Source: Natranaeroarchaeum sp042663585 (GTDB lineage Archaea; Halobacteriota; Halobacteria; Halobacteriales; Natronoarchaeaceae). From it: a stretch of DNA of 64,000 nucleotides. A program made the translations under genes and the position numbers. Within the stretch, counting starts at the first letter, position 1. Every line of letters starts with the position of its first letter. The notes under the pieces were generated by a model, which did no database searches, had not been told where the DNA came from, and saw only the letters and a program-made list of their open reading frames with translations. This document shows, one piece after another, positions 43,770 through 51,558 of this stretch. The stretch covers positions 248,001 to 312,000 of the forward strand of contig NZ_JBHTAN010000001.1 of assembly GCF_042663585.1 (NCBI RefSeq), in the 5' to 3' direction.

Positions 43770-44423
43770 TCAGCTATCTACCACAGGGTCGAGCGATTTC
43801 ATCGAGAAGTCAGACTTCGAGCAGTAGCGCTCGGCCAGATCCATCAGCGCCCGCGTTCGGCGGATATCTGCGACGTTGTGCAGTACGACCGCCTCGAACT
43901 CGCCGGCCTCCCAGGTGTCGACGGCCTCCGCGCTGTCCTCGAACGGATCGAAGTCACTTAGCCCGTCCCCGAGGAGTTCGTCGTAGACCTCCACGAGCGC
44001 GTTTTCCGTCGTGTTAAATCGGGATTCGAAGACCTCCATCGCCTCGATGTATGGGATGTCCTCGAACGGCCAGCCGAGGTCGTGGTAGTTGAGTCGCGTC
44101 CGGAGAAAGGGGAGATCGAAGCCGCCGTTCCACGTCTCGCCGTTGTACGCAACGAGTTTGATCTCCCGGTCGGAGAGCGTCGACTCGACGAAGGCGGCGA
44201 CCGCTTTCAGGAGTGCGTACTCGCTCTCGTGCACCGAGAACGATACGGGGGTTCCCACCTCGTTGTTGATCCGTTGTTCGAGATCTGGCGGACACGTCTC
44301 ACCGTCGGTGTTGAGAAACACGCGGGAGCTGATGGCTGCGTCGAAGCCGACGACCGTCAGCCGGTCCGTCGTCCCGAAGCCGGTCGTCTCGATGTCGAAC
44401 GCGACGGTCGCCAGTCGTGTCAT
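43770..44423 (-). CDS. DnaQ/RNase-H-fold 3'-5' exonuclease
   Basis: 217 residues with DEDD-type exonuclease motifs: Exo I FDIETTG (D9, E11), Exo II AYNGETWNGGFDLPFLRTR and Exo III HNVADIRRT. It resembles the YprB-like/PolB-exonuclease-like RNase H group acting on single-stranded nucleic acid. Third gene of an operon; the start overlaps the stop of the coiled-coil gene by 4 nt (ATGA). Pairing with a RecA-fold protein and the nearby inactive PolB2 suggests a DNA-repair role (inference). All acidic residues are present, so it should be catalytically active. Confidence 0.85.
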   Translation of the reverse strand: MTRLATVAFDIETTGFGTTDRLTVVGFDAAISSRVFLNTDGETCPPDLEQRINNEVGTPVSFSVHESEYALLKAVAAFVESTLSDREIKLVAYNGETWNGGFDLPFLRTRLNYHDLGWPFEDIPYIEAMEVFESRFNTTENALVEVYDELLGDGLSDFDPFEDSAEAVDTWEAGEFEAVVLHNVADIRRTRALMDLAERYCSKSDFSMKSLDPVVDS

Positions 44424-44737
44424 CGCGGGGGCCGGTCAGTTCGGTCCTCCGTGCGTTCCTGTCGGTCGCGTACCGTTTCGAGCGCCTCCTCCAGGTCGTC
44501 GAGCCGTTCGTCGTGGGCATCCAGCCGTGTCTCCTGTTCGAGGTCGATGCTGAGAAGCGCCGGCAGGAGCGGGTTCTGGTGGTTCAACAGCCCGCTGGCG
44601 TCGGCGTGCTCGCGAGCGTACATGAATAGCTGATCGAAGCGGGGCTGGTCGCGACGCCGGAGCGCTCGCCGGAACGTCGCCCAGCGCTCCTCGATGGCCC
44701 GCAATGCGTCCCGATACGTCGGATTGGTTCGGCCCAT
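44420..44737 (-). CDS. small coiled-coil protein of the RecA-like/exonuclease operon
   Basis: 105 residues from MGRTNPTYRDALRAIEERWATF. The start is 2 bp past the stop of the RecA-like gene, and the end overlaps the exonuclease start by 4 nt. The N-terminal half is helical and basic (TFRRALRRRDQPRFDQLF), then NHQNPLLPALLSIDLEQETRLDAHDERLDDLEEALETVRDRQERTED forms a clear coiled coil. No known domain. Its tight coupling suggests a bridging subunit between the other two proteins. Confidence 0.8.
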   Translation of the reverse strand: MGRTNPTYRDALRAIEERWATFRRALRRRDQPRFDQLFMYAREHADASGLLNHQNPLLPALLSIDLEQETRLDAHDERLDDLEEALETVRDRQERTEDRTDRPPR

Positions 44738-44739
44738 CG

Positions 44740-45684
44740 TCACCGCCCTCCAGTTCCCGCTGCGGTCCACGCGTCGAGTAACGGGTTCGCCGTGAGCGTC
44801 GCTGTCTCGCCGGCAGCCGTTACACCCGTGCCGACGCCCCCGGCTTCCTCCCTCCCAGAGGGTCTCGCCGGCTCCACCCCGACCTGCGTTGCCCGGGCGT
44901 CGAGTAGTTGCCGCCAGTAGGCGAACGTGGTCTGGTAGTACGCCCCGCCGTCGACAGGATAGACGAGCGTCTCGAACTCGTCGCCGACGAACCGGGGCCC
45001 CATCCGGGTCTGCTCGCACTCCAGACGCTGATTGGCAGCCGTTGCGACCGGTTCGGTGAACTCGTCGACGCTACTGCGAGTGACGAGCACCGGCACGTCG
45101 TAGCCGTCGGCGTAACTGGCCAGCCGTGCGAGCGTCCGCGCCTGCAGCGTTTCCGCGTGTGCCGCCCCGAGCGTGTCGTCGCCCCGATACTGCGCGTCGA
45201 CGGCTGGCGCGACGATGAGCGAGGGGGTATGCGGCGACGAGCCCTCGTCACGGTCGGGCGGTCGTCGATGTCGTCCGGCGGCAGCGGTCGTTTCCCGGAT
45301 AGACTGATTCACCGCTGTCGGGAGGTCACAGACCGCGCCGTAGTGCTGGTAGGCGGTGAAGCCGCGGGCGACGTGGATGCGGTCGAGCAGCCGCCGGCTG
45401 GGTGCGATCCGGCTGAGCGTAGTCGTGGTCGCGTGGCCGTTCGCGTCGACCCAGAACGCAGGCCCATCGTGCAGGAGTAGATGGTCGAGAACGAGCGACT
45501 GGAGTACCGGGACGCCTCGCCCGCCGTCGACGTCCAGAAGCGTGATCCCGTCGTCGAGCGAGGGAAGCAACCGGTGCTCGCTTGCCGGATCGGCGCGGTC
45601 GACGAGGTCCTGATTGCGATCCGCTCCGCGAGTCGGTCGGTCGACTGCCAGTCGGCTCGGCGTCGATTGGGACTTTTCGTGCAT
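44740..45684 (-). CDS. RecA/RadA-fold protein lacking a P-loop
   Basis: 314 residues. LPSLDDGITLLDVDGGRGVPVLQSLVLDHLLLHDGPAFWVDANGHA (about 41-86) occupies the place of the RadA/RadB Walker A strand-loop-helix, but the loop reads DGGRGVPVL instead of GxxxxGK(T/S). The Walker B-like strand is SLIVAPAVDAQYRGDD. After it come RTLARLASYADGYDVPVLVTRSS and a C-terminal strand FETLVYPVDGGAYYQTTF, like RadB/KaiC-type folds. ATP binding is thus doubtful. It is the first gene of a three-gene operon with a coiled-coil protein and an exonuclease, preceded by GTTTCCGGA palindromes. Similar inactive RecA proteins act in mutasome-like repair sets (ImuA/SulA-like). Confidence 0.75.
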   Translation of the reverse strand: MHEKSQSTPSRLAVDRPTRGADRNQDLVDRADPASEHRLLPSLDDGITLLDVDGGRGVPVLQSLVLDHLLLHDGPAFWVDANGHATTTTLSRIAPSRRLLDRIHVARGFTAYQHYGAVCDLPTAVNQSIRETTAAAGRHRRPPDRDEGSSPHTPSLIVAPAVDAQYRGDDTLGAAHAETLQARTLARLASYADGYDVPVLVTRSSVDEFTEPVATAANQRLECEQTRMGPRFVGDEFETLVYPVDGGAYYQTTFAYWRQLLDARATQVGVEPARPSGREEAGGVGTGVTAAGETATLTANPLLDAWTAAGTGGR

Positions 45685-45726
45685 ACTCCACTAGATGCCC
45701 ACAGCCCCGATAAGCCGCGGTGTGTC

Positions 45727-45814
45727 GTTTCCGGATTTCTGGAAACACTGTCGTGAGGGCCGATTACGGCACTACCGCCGTGTTTCTGTAGCCCGGTAGG
45801 GTGTTTCCGAAAAC
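45727..45814 (-). promoter_or_regulatory. GTTTCCGGA palindromes upstream of the RecA-like operon
   Basis: GTTTCCGGA-TTTCT-GGAAAC at 45727-45746 (a split palindrome 43 nt before the ATG) and GTTTCCGAAAAC at 45803-45814. Both fit a palindromic consensus GTTTCCGGAAAC also found before polB2 and the second Orc1-like gene. Confidence 0.5.
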
Positions 45815-45920
45815 GGTTCTCGGAATGGACTGTCACGACTCCGACCCACGTAGACCGCTGGCTTCGAGCCATGCCGCTCGTCGACGATGTCGGACGGGAG
45901 CAGTCGATGAGAGGTCGGCG

Positions 45921-46787
45921 CTACTGCGCTCCCGGAGTCAATCGCTCGTATATGTTGAGACGGCGGAGACCATCCTCTATCCCTCCCGCAATGAGCAGGA
46001 TGCCCAGATACAGGAACCAGGCCCCGAAGTAGAGTGCGTGGGGGTCCTCCACACTCGCTGTGAACTCTGCCCGGACGTCGAGGATGATAAACAGCACCAG
46101 TAGCGTCGCCGGCGCAATTAGCTGATGACGGACCAGGAGATAGAGCGGCACAGCCGCGAGTATCCACATTCCGACAGCACCGAACAGGAACAACAACCAC
46201 TCGAAGCCACCCGAAAGCGTCACCCCGAGGCGGGCGGCAAACCAGGTCATTACCGCAGCATGCACTAGTCCACCCACAGCAGCGATCGCGGTCGCCCGCC
46301 GCTGGCTAGCGGGAATCGACAGCCACGAGACGGCCTCGGGTACCGACGGAAGCGGCTCCCACGTGTTCCGGACGACGTACTCGAGGACCGCGAGGAACAC
46401 GAACCCGACCGTCCAGACTGACGCATTGACCATGTAGCGCACGATGTAGAGGCCGTTCTCCACCACCATGATGCCGGTTGGCTCGGCAAGCCCCTCGAGT
46501 TCGGCGACGTCGCGAAAGGTGGGGCCCGGCGGTGTAAGCTCCATCCAGAGGACGTATCCAGTCGTGAGGAGCAGCGCGAGGACGGGTGTGACGAGGCGAT
46601 GTCGCATCGCGAGCCATACTGGAACCGCCGCCACGACGACCAGGCCACCGTATCGCCAGCCGACTCCGAGAAGCGAATAGTTCGATAGGCCGACATCGTA
46701 TCCAAGCCCGGCGGCAACGACGAGGAGTCCTCCCGCGTGCACCAGGCCGAGAGCGAGACTGATCGATAGCGCTCGTCTGGAGGGCAT
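45921..46787 (-). CDS. polytopic membrane protein, function unknown
   Basis: 288 residues from MPSRRALSISLALGLVHAGG; the frame is open further upstream but that part has no hydrophobic pattern. Eight or so hydrophobic segments occur, with two similar halves: ALGLVHAGGLLVVAAGLGYDVGLS and AVGGLVHAAVMTWFAARLGVTLSGG. Each is followed by a helix, VPVWLAMRHRLVTPVLALLLTTGY and VPLYLLVRHQLIAPATLLVLFII. The internal duplication is therefore clear. No transporter motif recognised; possibly a haloarchaea-specific family. Confidence 0.8.
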   Translation of the reverse strand: MPSRRALSISLALGLVHAGGLLVVAAGLGYDVGLSNYSLLGVGWRYGGLVVVAAVPVWLAMRHRLVTPVLALLLTTGYVLWMELTPPGPTFRDVAELEGLAEPTGIMVVENGLYIVRYMVNASVWTVGFVFLAVLEYVVRNTWEPLPSVPEAVSWLSIPASQRRATAIAAVGGLVHAAVMTWFAARLGVTLSGGFEWLLFLFGAVGMWILAAVPLYLLVRHQLIAPATLLVLFIILDVRAEFTASVEDPHALYFGAWFLYLGILLIAGGIEDGLRRLNIYERLTPGAQ

Positions 46788-47175
46788 ACGTTCGACTTCG
46801 TCTGCATCCGGCTTTGTTGTTACCCCTCGCCGGGGACGTAGTCTACAGGCGGAGCAGGCTGAGTGCCTCGTGGTCCTACGGAAATCAAAGATTACCGTGA
46901 TGACGAGAATCAAAGATTCTCGAACCACCTGACCCCGAGGCAATTCACCTCACCACCGAGACCGAACTGCTTCCGAAAAGAGTGTTTCAAAATCGGCTGT
47001 TCCTGCCGTATTGAAATCCTCACTAAGTTATATATTTCAGAAGCCGTACTGGATACAGAGTGCATGTTTCGGACCAAGCCCTGCCTGAATTCAGGTCGTA
47101 CAATTGGGCAGTACAGGTCTGTATCGAGCAGTCTAAAAATCTGTCCGATCAAGATTCGGCTTTGAATGTCCCGTC
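46788..47175. other. intergenic region with a hairpin and an IS5-type end relic
   Basis: About 390 bp without a gene. Contains the perfect palindrome CGAGAATC-AAA-GATTCTCG (46904-46922), with the same 8-bp-arm/3-nt-loop architecture as the merA inserts. It also contains TTGAAATCCTCACTAAGTTA (47011-47030), a decayed copy of the left end of the IS5-type element at 48735. Confidence 0.6.
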
Positions 47176-47604
47176 CTATACGCCACACTCACTGCCGCCG
47201 AACTCTATCCCCATTTCACTTTCACTGGAGTGGATATATAAGAAGAAGTTGTTCTTGGAACTCTCGCGCTGGTTGCACGTTACCTCGTAGCGACCCCGAT
47301 AGGTTTCGCCGTCGAGGATCACTCGGGCGTTAATGGCGTCGCCGTTTTTCACCTGTGTCACTTCCTGCAGGTGGACCCCCGGTGGGTCCTCGTGATCGGG
47401 GCCGTTCGCGGCGATGTCGACCCGGCCGTCGATTAGCTTCTCCTCGTCGTTCTTGCGGAGCGTGAGTTCGGCTGTGTACTCCCGTTCCCGCCAGTTGGTG
47501 ATGCCGAAGTGGAACGGACCTGCATCTTCGAGAATCGAGGAACAGCCAGCCGTCACTGCAACACTCCCGCTTCCCGCCGTTGCGAGAAACTGTCGTCGGT
47601 TCAT
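47176..47604 (-). CDS. Tat-exported lipoprotein, function unknown
   Basis: 142 residues from MNRRQFLATAGSGSVAVTAGCSS: twin-arginine signal (NRRQFL) and a lipobox AGC, so the mature protein is anchored at the outer face of the membrane by Cys21. The frame extends 13 codons upstream, but the RR start is the natural one. The mature part is a single beta-sandwich (FHFGITNWREREYTAELTL, EKLIDGRVDIAANGP, YRGRYEVTCN), resembling haloarchaeal Ig-like lipoproteins. No ligand can be assigned. Confidence 0.85.
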   Translation of the reverse strand: MNRRQFLATAGSGSVAVTAGCSSILEDAGPFHFGITNWREREYTAELTLRKNDEEKLIDGRVDIAANGPDHEDPPGVHLQEVTQVKNGDAINARVILDGETYRGRYEVTCNQRESSKNNFFLYIHSSESEMGIEFGGSECGV

Positions 47605-47689
47605 GTCAAATCCTTGTGGCGGTCCAGAAATAAATGCTCTCAAAGATCAAACCTCGGTTTGACCTTTCGGCAACCCCGATTTACACGGG

Positions 47690-48635
47690 CTACGCGGAGG
47701 TAACGGTATCCAGGTCGAACAGTTGCAGATCGTCCCGCTCGGACACGGCTTCCTGTACGGACCGCGTTGCCCCGCTACGGGTGAATAACGCGTATTCCGT
47801 GTCGGTGTCGCCGGTCTCCGGCGTCCCTCGGCTCTCTGCAGCATGCTCTTCGAGTGAGGCGAGGGCGCTGTAGTCGAGCGGCGAGTTGATGAACTTGCAT
47901 TCCCCGACGACCATCGTGCCGTCTGTAGTGACTCCGACGACGTCAACCTCGTACTCGTTGTACCACCATCGACCGATATCGAGGAACGTCTCCTCCGGGT
48001 ATAGCCTCGGCAGGGCATTCTGGCAAAGTCTCTCGAATTCCTGACTGACAAAATCCGGGACCTCCCGTTCGATCAGCCGCAAGCCTAAAAACACGCTCTT
48101 CGGGAGCGTAATCGTCGGGAAGGAACTCCTGGGCAGCGGCGAAGCCGAGCGGCCGGAGATCGAGTTTCTCCGTGAACCGTCCGTACAGGGGACTGTTCCC
48201 CAGTAGCGTCGCTTCCTCCATCATACTGATCGACGACCCGACCAGGACAAGTGTTCCTGACGTGTTCTGGAAGCGCTGGTCCCACAGGCGCTGGATACCT
48301 GATGGAAGGCTTTCGTCGGCATCGATGAGGGAGGGGAATTCGTCGAGGACGACGATACCGCCCTGCTCACCGAGATACCCCAGGAGGGATTCCCAGCTCT
48401 GTTTGATCTCCGTGATCCCGGGAAACGTCTCGGCGGCGACATCGACGAACTCGTCGAGTTGTATCTGCGACGTGGTTTCCGTAGCCTGATAGACGACGGC
48501 GTCGTCACGGTCAGCAAGCGAGTGCTGGACGAGTTGAGTCTTCCCGAGACGCCGTCGGCCGAAAATAACGACTATCTCGGCATCGTCAGATTCGTAACAC
48601 CCTCGTAGCCGCGAGAGCTCCTCTTCCCGATTCAC
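47690..48635 (-). pseudogene. archaeal AAA ATPase with DUF234-type nuclease domain, internally deleted and frameshifted
   Basis: The N-terminal ORF (48635 down to about 48095) has the ATPase part: Walker A IFGRRRLGKTQLVQ, Walker B GGIVVLDEFPSL, and GTLVLVGSSISMMEE up to FLPDDYAPEERVF. The next frame gives LGLRLIEREVPDFVSQEFERLCQNALP, then a PD-(D/E)XK core (WWYNEYEVDVVGVTTDGTMVVGECKF). The normal protein is about 450-470 residues; about 130 between the two parts are missing, and the frames differ. These ATPases are common in archaeal mobile regions. Broken. Confidence 0.85.
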
Positions 48636-48786
48636 GAAGTATCTCTGCGTTCGTTCGCCCGGAAATAATACTTCCGGATAGACTAATCTGGAATAGCCTA
48701 TCTCAGAATAGCCTATTCTAAAATAGGCTAATTTGGCTCTGTTGAAATCCTCAGAGAGTTACATGTTCGCCGCATAATTCGACGAG

Positions 48787-49638
48787 ATGAAGGCCCTCCC
48801 GAAGTCGCAGATTCTTCGTTTTACTGAGAAAGCGATCCATCTGGCACGCCGAGCAGTCTCTCGATACTCCTCGAAATTCTCCAAACACCGCTATACACTC
48901 CCGCAACACGTTGTTCTGTTGTGTCTCAAAGTTCGGAAGAACACAACCTATCGTGGCCTGCTTGACGAACTGATCGAGATGCCACGCATCCGTCGTGTTC
49001 TCGGGCTAGCCGAGCTTCCTACGCCATCAACGCTCTGTAAGGCATTCAATCGACTTGATATGGCCGTATGGCGTATCATATTGACTCTCTCAGCGACGCT
49101 ACTTCCGACGAGCGGAGTTGTTGGAGTTGATGCATCAGGGTTTGACCGCAGTCACGCTTCGAAACACTACACAAAACGCGCTGAACTTACGATTCAGCAG
49201 CTCAAGATGACGCTGCTGGTCGATGCGAAGGTAAACGCGATTCTCGATTTACACGTGACGACGACTCGGAAACACGATAGCCAGATTGCTCCGTCGTTGA
49301 TCAAGCGCAATCCTGAGAATATTGACATTCTGCTCGGTGACAAGGGCTACGACGACCAGAAAATCAGGCGACTTGCCCGGCAACACGAGGTTCGGCCACT
49401 GATTAAGCATCGTGAGTTCACGCCACTCCATCGGGCATGGAACGCGCGCTTAGACACTAATCTCTACGGCCAGCGGAGTCAATCAGAGACGGTTAACTCA
49501 ACGCTCAAGCGGAAGTACGGTGCGTTCGTCCGGTCACGACGCTGGTGGAAGCAGTTCCGCGAACTCGTTATAAAGTGTATCGTCCACAATCTGGAGCGAA
49601 GCCTCGCCACTTCACACGAAAGGGGCGAATGTCCATGA
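48787..49638 (+). CDS. IS5-family DDE transposase
   Basis: 283 residues. DDE motifs are visible: D in VVGVDASGFDRSHASKHY, D in ILLGDKGYDDQKI, and E in YGQRSQSETVNSTLKRKYG. The N-terminus carries a small helix-rich DNA-binding part (KHRYTLPQHVVLLCLKVRKNTTYRGLLDEL). This is the common haloarchaeal IS5/ISH-type transposase. Frame complete, 36 nt from the left end of the element, so it may be functional. Confidence 0.92.
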   Translation: MKALPKSQILRFTEKAIHLARRAVSRYSSKFSKHRYTLPQHVVLLCLKVRKNTTYRGLLDELIEMPRIRRVLGLAELPTPSTLCKAFNRLDMAVWRIILTLSATLLPTSGVVGVDASGFDRSHASKHYTKRAELTIQQLKMTLLVDAKVNAILDLHVTTTRKHDSQIAPSLIKRNPENIDILLGDKGYDDQKIRRLARQHEVRPLIKHREFTPLHRAWNARLDTNLYGQRSQSETVNSTLKRKYGAFVRSRRWWKQFRELVIKCIVHNLERSLATSHERGECP

Positions 49639-49742
49639 TTCCGAGAGAAACAGACTGCTAAATATTGAGAGAAGGTATAGCACAGCACTACCGCCAGATG
49701 AATGTACTGCGGAACGGAAGTCACTCCTCCTCCCGGTGAAAT

Positions 49743-50213
49743 CTACTCGGGTGTCTCAACATTCCACTCCTCGTATTCCGTGGAAAATTCACGCCCTGTA
49801 CAATCCGTGTCCTCCAATCCAAACAGGCGGAATTCAACGTCTTCAAACGGAATTCCCCACACTCCAAGGTCAGGTGGGAACTGAGCATTCGACGCTATAC
49901 TTGCGTATGCTTGCTGTTCCTCCTCTTCCGGAATCTCGTATAATTCTCCCGTGATGATAATGCTTCGCCAGATCGACTCGTCTTGAGCATCCTGTTCGTA
50001 CACAGTGAGACAGACATTCGGATTCGATTCAAGAACTCGATTCTTCCGACCTTCGTATCCACCACCCCATTGCATTGGGAACACTGGTTTCTCGGAATCG
50101 TATCCAAAAGACATTGGAATCGCATATGGGTGCGCACTTTCAGCCATTGCGAGGACACCAATCCCTTGTCGAACGAGTACCTCGTCCATTTCTTCCTGTG
50201 TAAGACCCCTCAT
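49743..50213 (-). CDS. pyridoxamine 5'-phosphate oxidase-family protein, passenger of the IS
   Basis: 156 residues, split-barrel flavin-binding fold: MRGLTQEEMDEVLVRQGIGVLAMAESAHPYAIPMSFGYD (strands 1-2), GRKNRVLESNPNVCLTVYEQ, SIIITGELYEIPEEE and the C-terminal FRLFGLEDTDCTGRE. Family members bind FMN or F420 and reduce or oxidise small molecules. The gene runs opposite to the transposase inside the IS, with lower GC than surrounding genes. A palindrome TTCAGCAA-AA-TTGCTGAA (50289-50306) lies upstream between gene and IS end. It is not needed for transposition in known IS5 elements, so it is cargo. Confidence 0.88.
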   Translation of the reverse strand: MRGLTQEEMDEVLVRQGIGVLAMAESAHPYAIPMSFGYDSEKPVFPMQWGGGYEGRKNRVLESNPNVCLTVYEQDAQDESIWRSIIITGELYEIPEEEEQQAYASIASNAQFPPDLGVWGIPFEDVEFRLFGLEDTDCTGREFSTEYEEWNVETPE

Positions 50214-50383
50214 ATGGGAAGAAAACTCGGCTGTATTGTCTTAGTGTTATTCCATCAGCAGTCAATTACCTCGGAAAATCGCTGTGCATTCAGCAAAATT
50301 GCTGAAACCTATCATCAATAAAGGATTTCAACAAGGCCGCTAATTTAGAATTGGCTATTTTTCCACTCAATAACGCCTCTCCA

Positions 50384-51406
50384 CTACTGCGAGGTAGCCG
50401 TCGAGTCGACGAGCGAGTACTCCCGATCCCGACTCGTCCCCGCCGCTTCCAGAAGGTTGTACTGGGCCATCTTCGAGAGATACGTTCGGATGGTTCGCTT
50501 CGTTCGCGGATCGTCGATCTCCTCGGAGTAGCGGTCGTGGATCTCGCTCGGGCCCAGTGGGCCGTGCTCGCGAACGATCTCGTAGACCACCTGCTGGTGT
50601 GGGGTCAGCGAGTCGAGACTCTTCTGTCTGATCTGGGCGCGTGCATCGCCTGCGGCGTCGCGCAGGAGGCCGTCTGTGATGCGTTCGTGATTCTCGCGGT
50701 CGGCCGTGCTGGCTGCCGTTCGGAGGATCCCGATCGCGAGTCGCGCGTCGCCGGCGGCGGCGTCCGCGATGCGATAGAGTTGGTCGTCGTCGACGACGTC
50801 CGGATCGAGCCCCCACTTCGCGCGGGCGGCCAGGATGTCGTAGAGCTGTTCGTCGTGGTACTTGTCCATCCGGACGTGCTCGCTCGAGCGCAGGCGGCTC
50901 ACGAGCCGGTCGTCGACGCGGCTGTACAGTTCCTCTTCCTTGTTGGCGATACAGATGATCGCAAACTGTGGGAGGCTGTGCAGATCGTAGAGGACGCCCG
51001 GATCCTCGAGTTGATCGACCTCGTCGAGAATGATGACGGCTCGGGGCCCGTCGTACTGCTGGAGCCGTTCGATCAGTTCGTCGTGCGGGGTCGACTGCCG
51101 ATGGATGTCGATGGTCTTCCCCAGATCGTCGAGGATCTGGTAGAGCGCCCGAAACCGAGTGTAGTTCCGCCAGCAGTTCACGTAGGTCCCTTCGACGTCG
51201 AGGACCTCCTCGCGAAGGCGCTCGGTGACGAACTTCGAGATACAGGTCTTGCCCGTCCCGCTGGGCCCCGTGACGAGCGCGGTGTCAGCCGGTTCGCCGT
51301 TCGTGATCGGTTCGAGGACGCTCGAGAGGTGGTTCACTTGGGCGTCGCGATGCTCGACTTCCCGTGGAACGAAGCCAGCACGCAAGACGCGAGCATCGCG
51401 GATCAT
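50384..51406 (-). CDS. Orc1/Cdc6-like AAA+ ATPase (short paralogue)
   Basis: 340 residues from MIRDARVLRAGFVPREVEHRDAQ. AAA+ core with Walker A GPSGTGKT (47-54), Walker B IILDEVDQLE (D128-E129), sensor-2-like AAAGDARLAIGILRTAA, and a C-terminal winged helix (LTPHQQVVYEIVREHGPLGPSEIHDRYSEEI and RTIRTYLSKMAQYNLLEAAG). It lacks the long acidic N-terminus of the orc1 at 35504, and there are no ORB boxes around. Haloarchaea have many such paralogues, some not tied to origins. A GTTTCCGGAAAG motif and a 15-bp palindrome lie in the 150 bp before it. Confidence 0.92.
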   Translation of the reverse strand: MIRDARVLRAGFVPREVEHRDAQVNHLSSVLEPITNGEPADTALVTGPSGTGKTCISKFVTERLREEVLDVEGTYVNCWRNYTRFRALYQILDDLGKTIDIHRQSTPHDELIERLQQYDGPRAVIILDEVDQLEDPGVLYDLHSLPQFAIICIANKEEELYSRVDDRLVSRLRSSEHVRMDKYHDEQLYDILAARAKWGLDPDVVDDDQLYRIADAAAGDARLAIGILRTAASTADRENHERITDGLLRDAAGDARAQIRQKSLDSLTPHQQVVYEIVREHGPLGPSEIHDRYSEEIDDPRTKRTIRTYLSKMAQYNLLEAAGTSRDREYSLVDSTATSQ

Positions 51407-51451
51407 CTATCGAAGGTGTTTCGCGTCGAGTTGTAAAAGTGTATCTGGGCT

Positions 51452-51551
51452 GTTTCCGGAAAGAGGGAAGTTCGGCCTCTCGTAGCACCCAGGCGTTATC
51501 CAGTCCTGCGGTTGCTGGCTCCGAAACGCATCGCTTCCTGAAAGTTTCAGG
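51452..51551 (-). promoter_or_regulatory. palindromes upstream of the Orc1-like gene
   Basis: GTTTCCGGAAAG (51452-51463, about 46 nt before the ATG) and CCTGAAA-G-TTTCAGG (51537-51551, perfect). The first matches the motif before polB2 and the RecA-like operon. Confidence 0.5.
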
Positions 51552-51558
51552 GCAGTCT

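Larger units (their letters stand above)
48735..50338 (+). mobile_element. IS5-type element carrying a flavin-binding passenger gene, flanked by 8-bp target duplication
   Basis: Ends GGCTCTGTTGAAATCC (48735-48750) and, inverted, GGCCTTGTTGAAATCC (50323-50338). Immediately outside, GCTAATTT occurs on both sides (48727-48734 and 50339-50346), a perfect 8-bp target duplication. So the whole 1604 bp, with transposase and a pyridoxamine-oxidase-like gene, moved as one unit. Confidence 0.85.
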
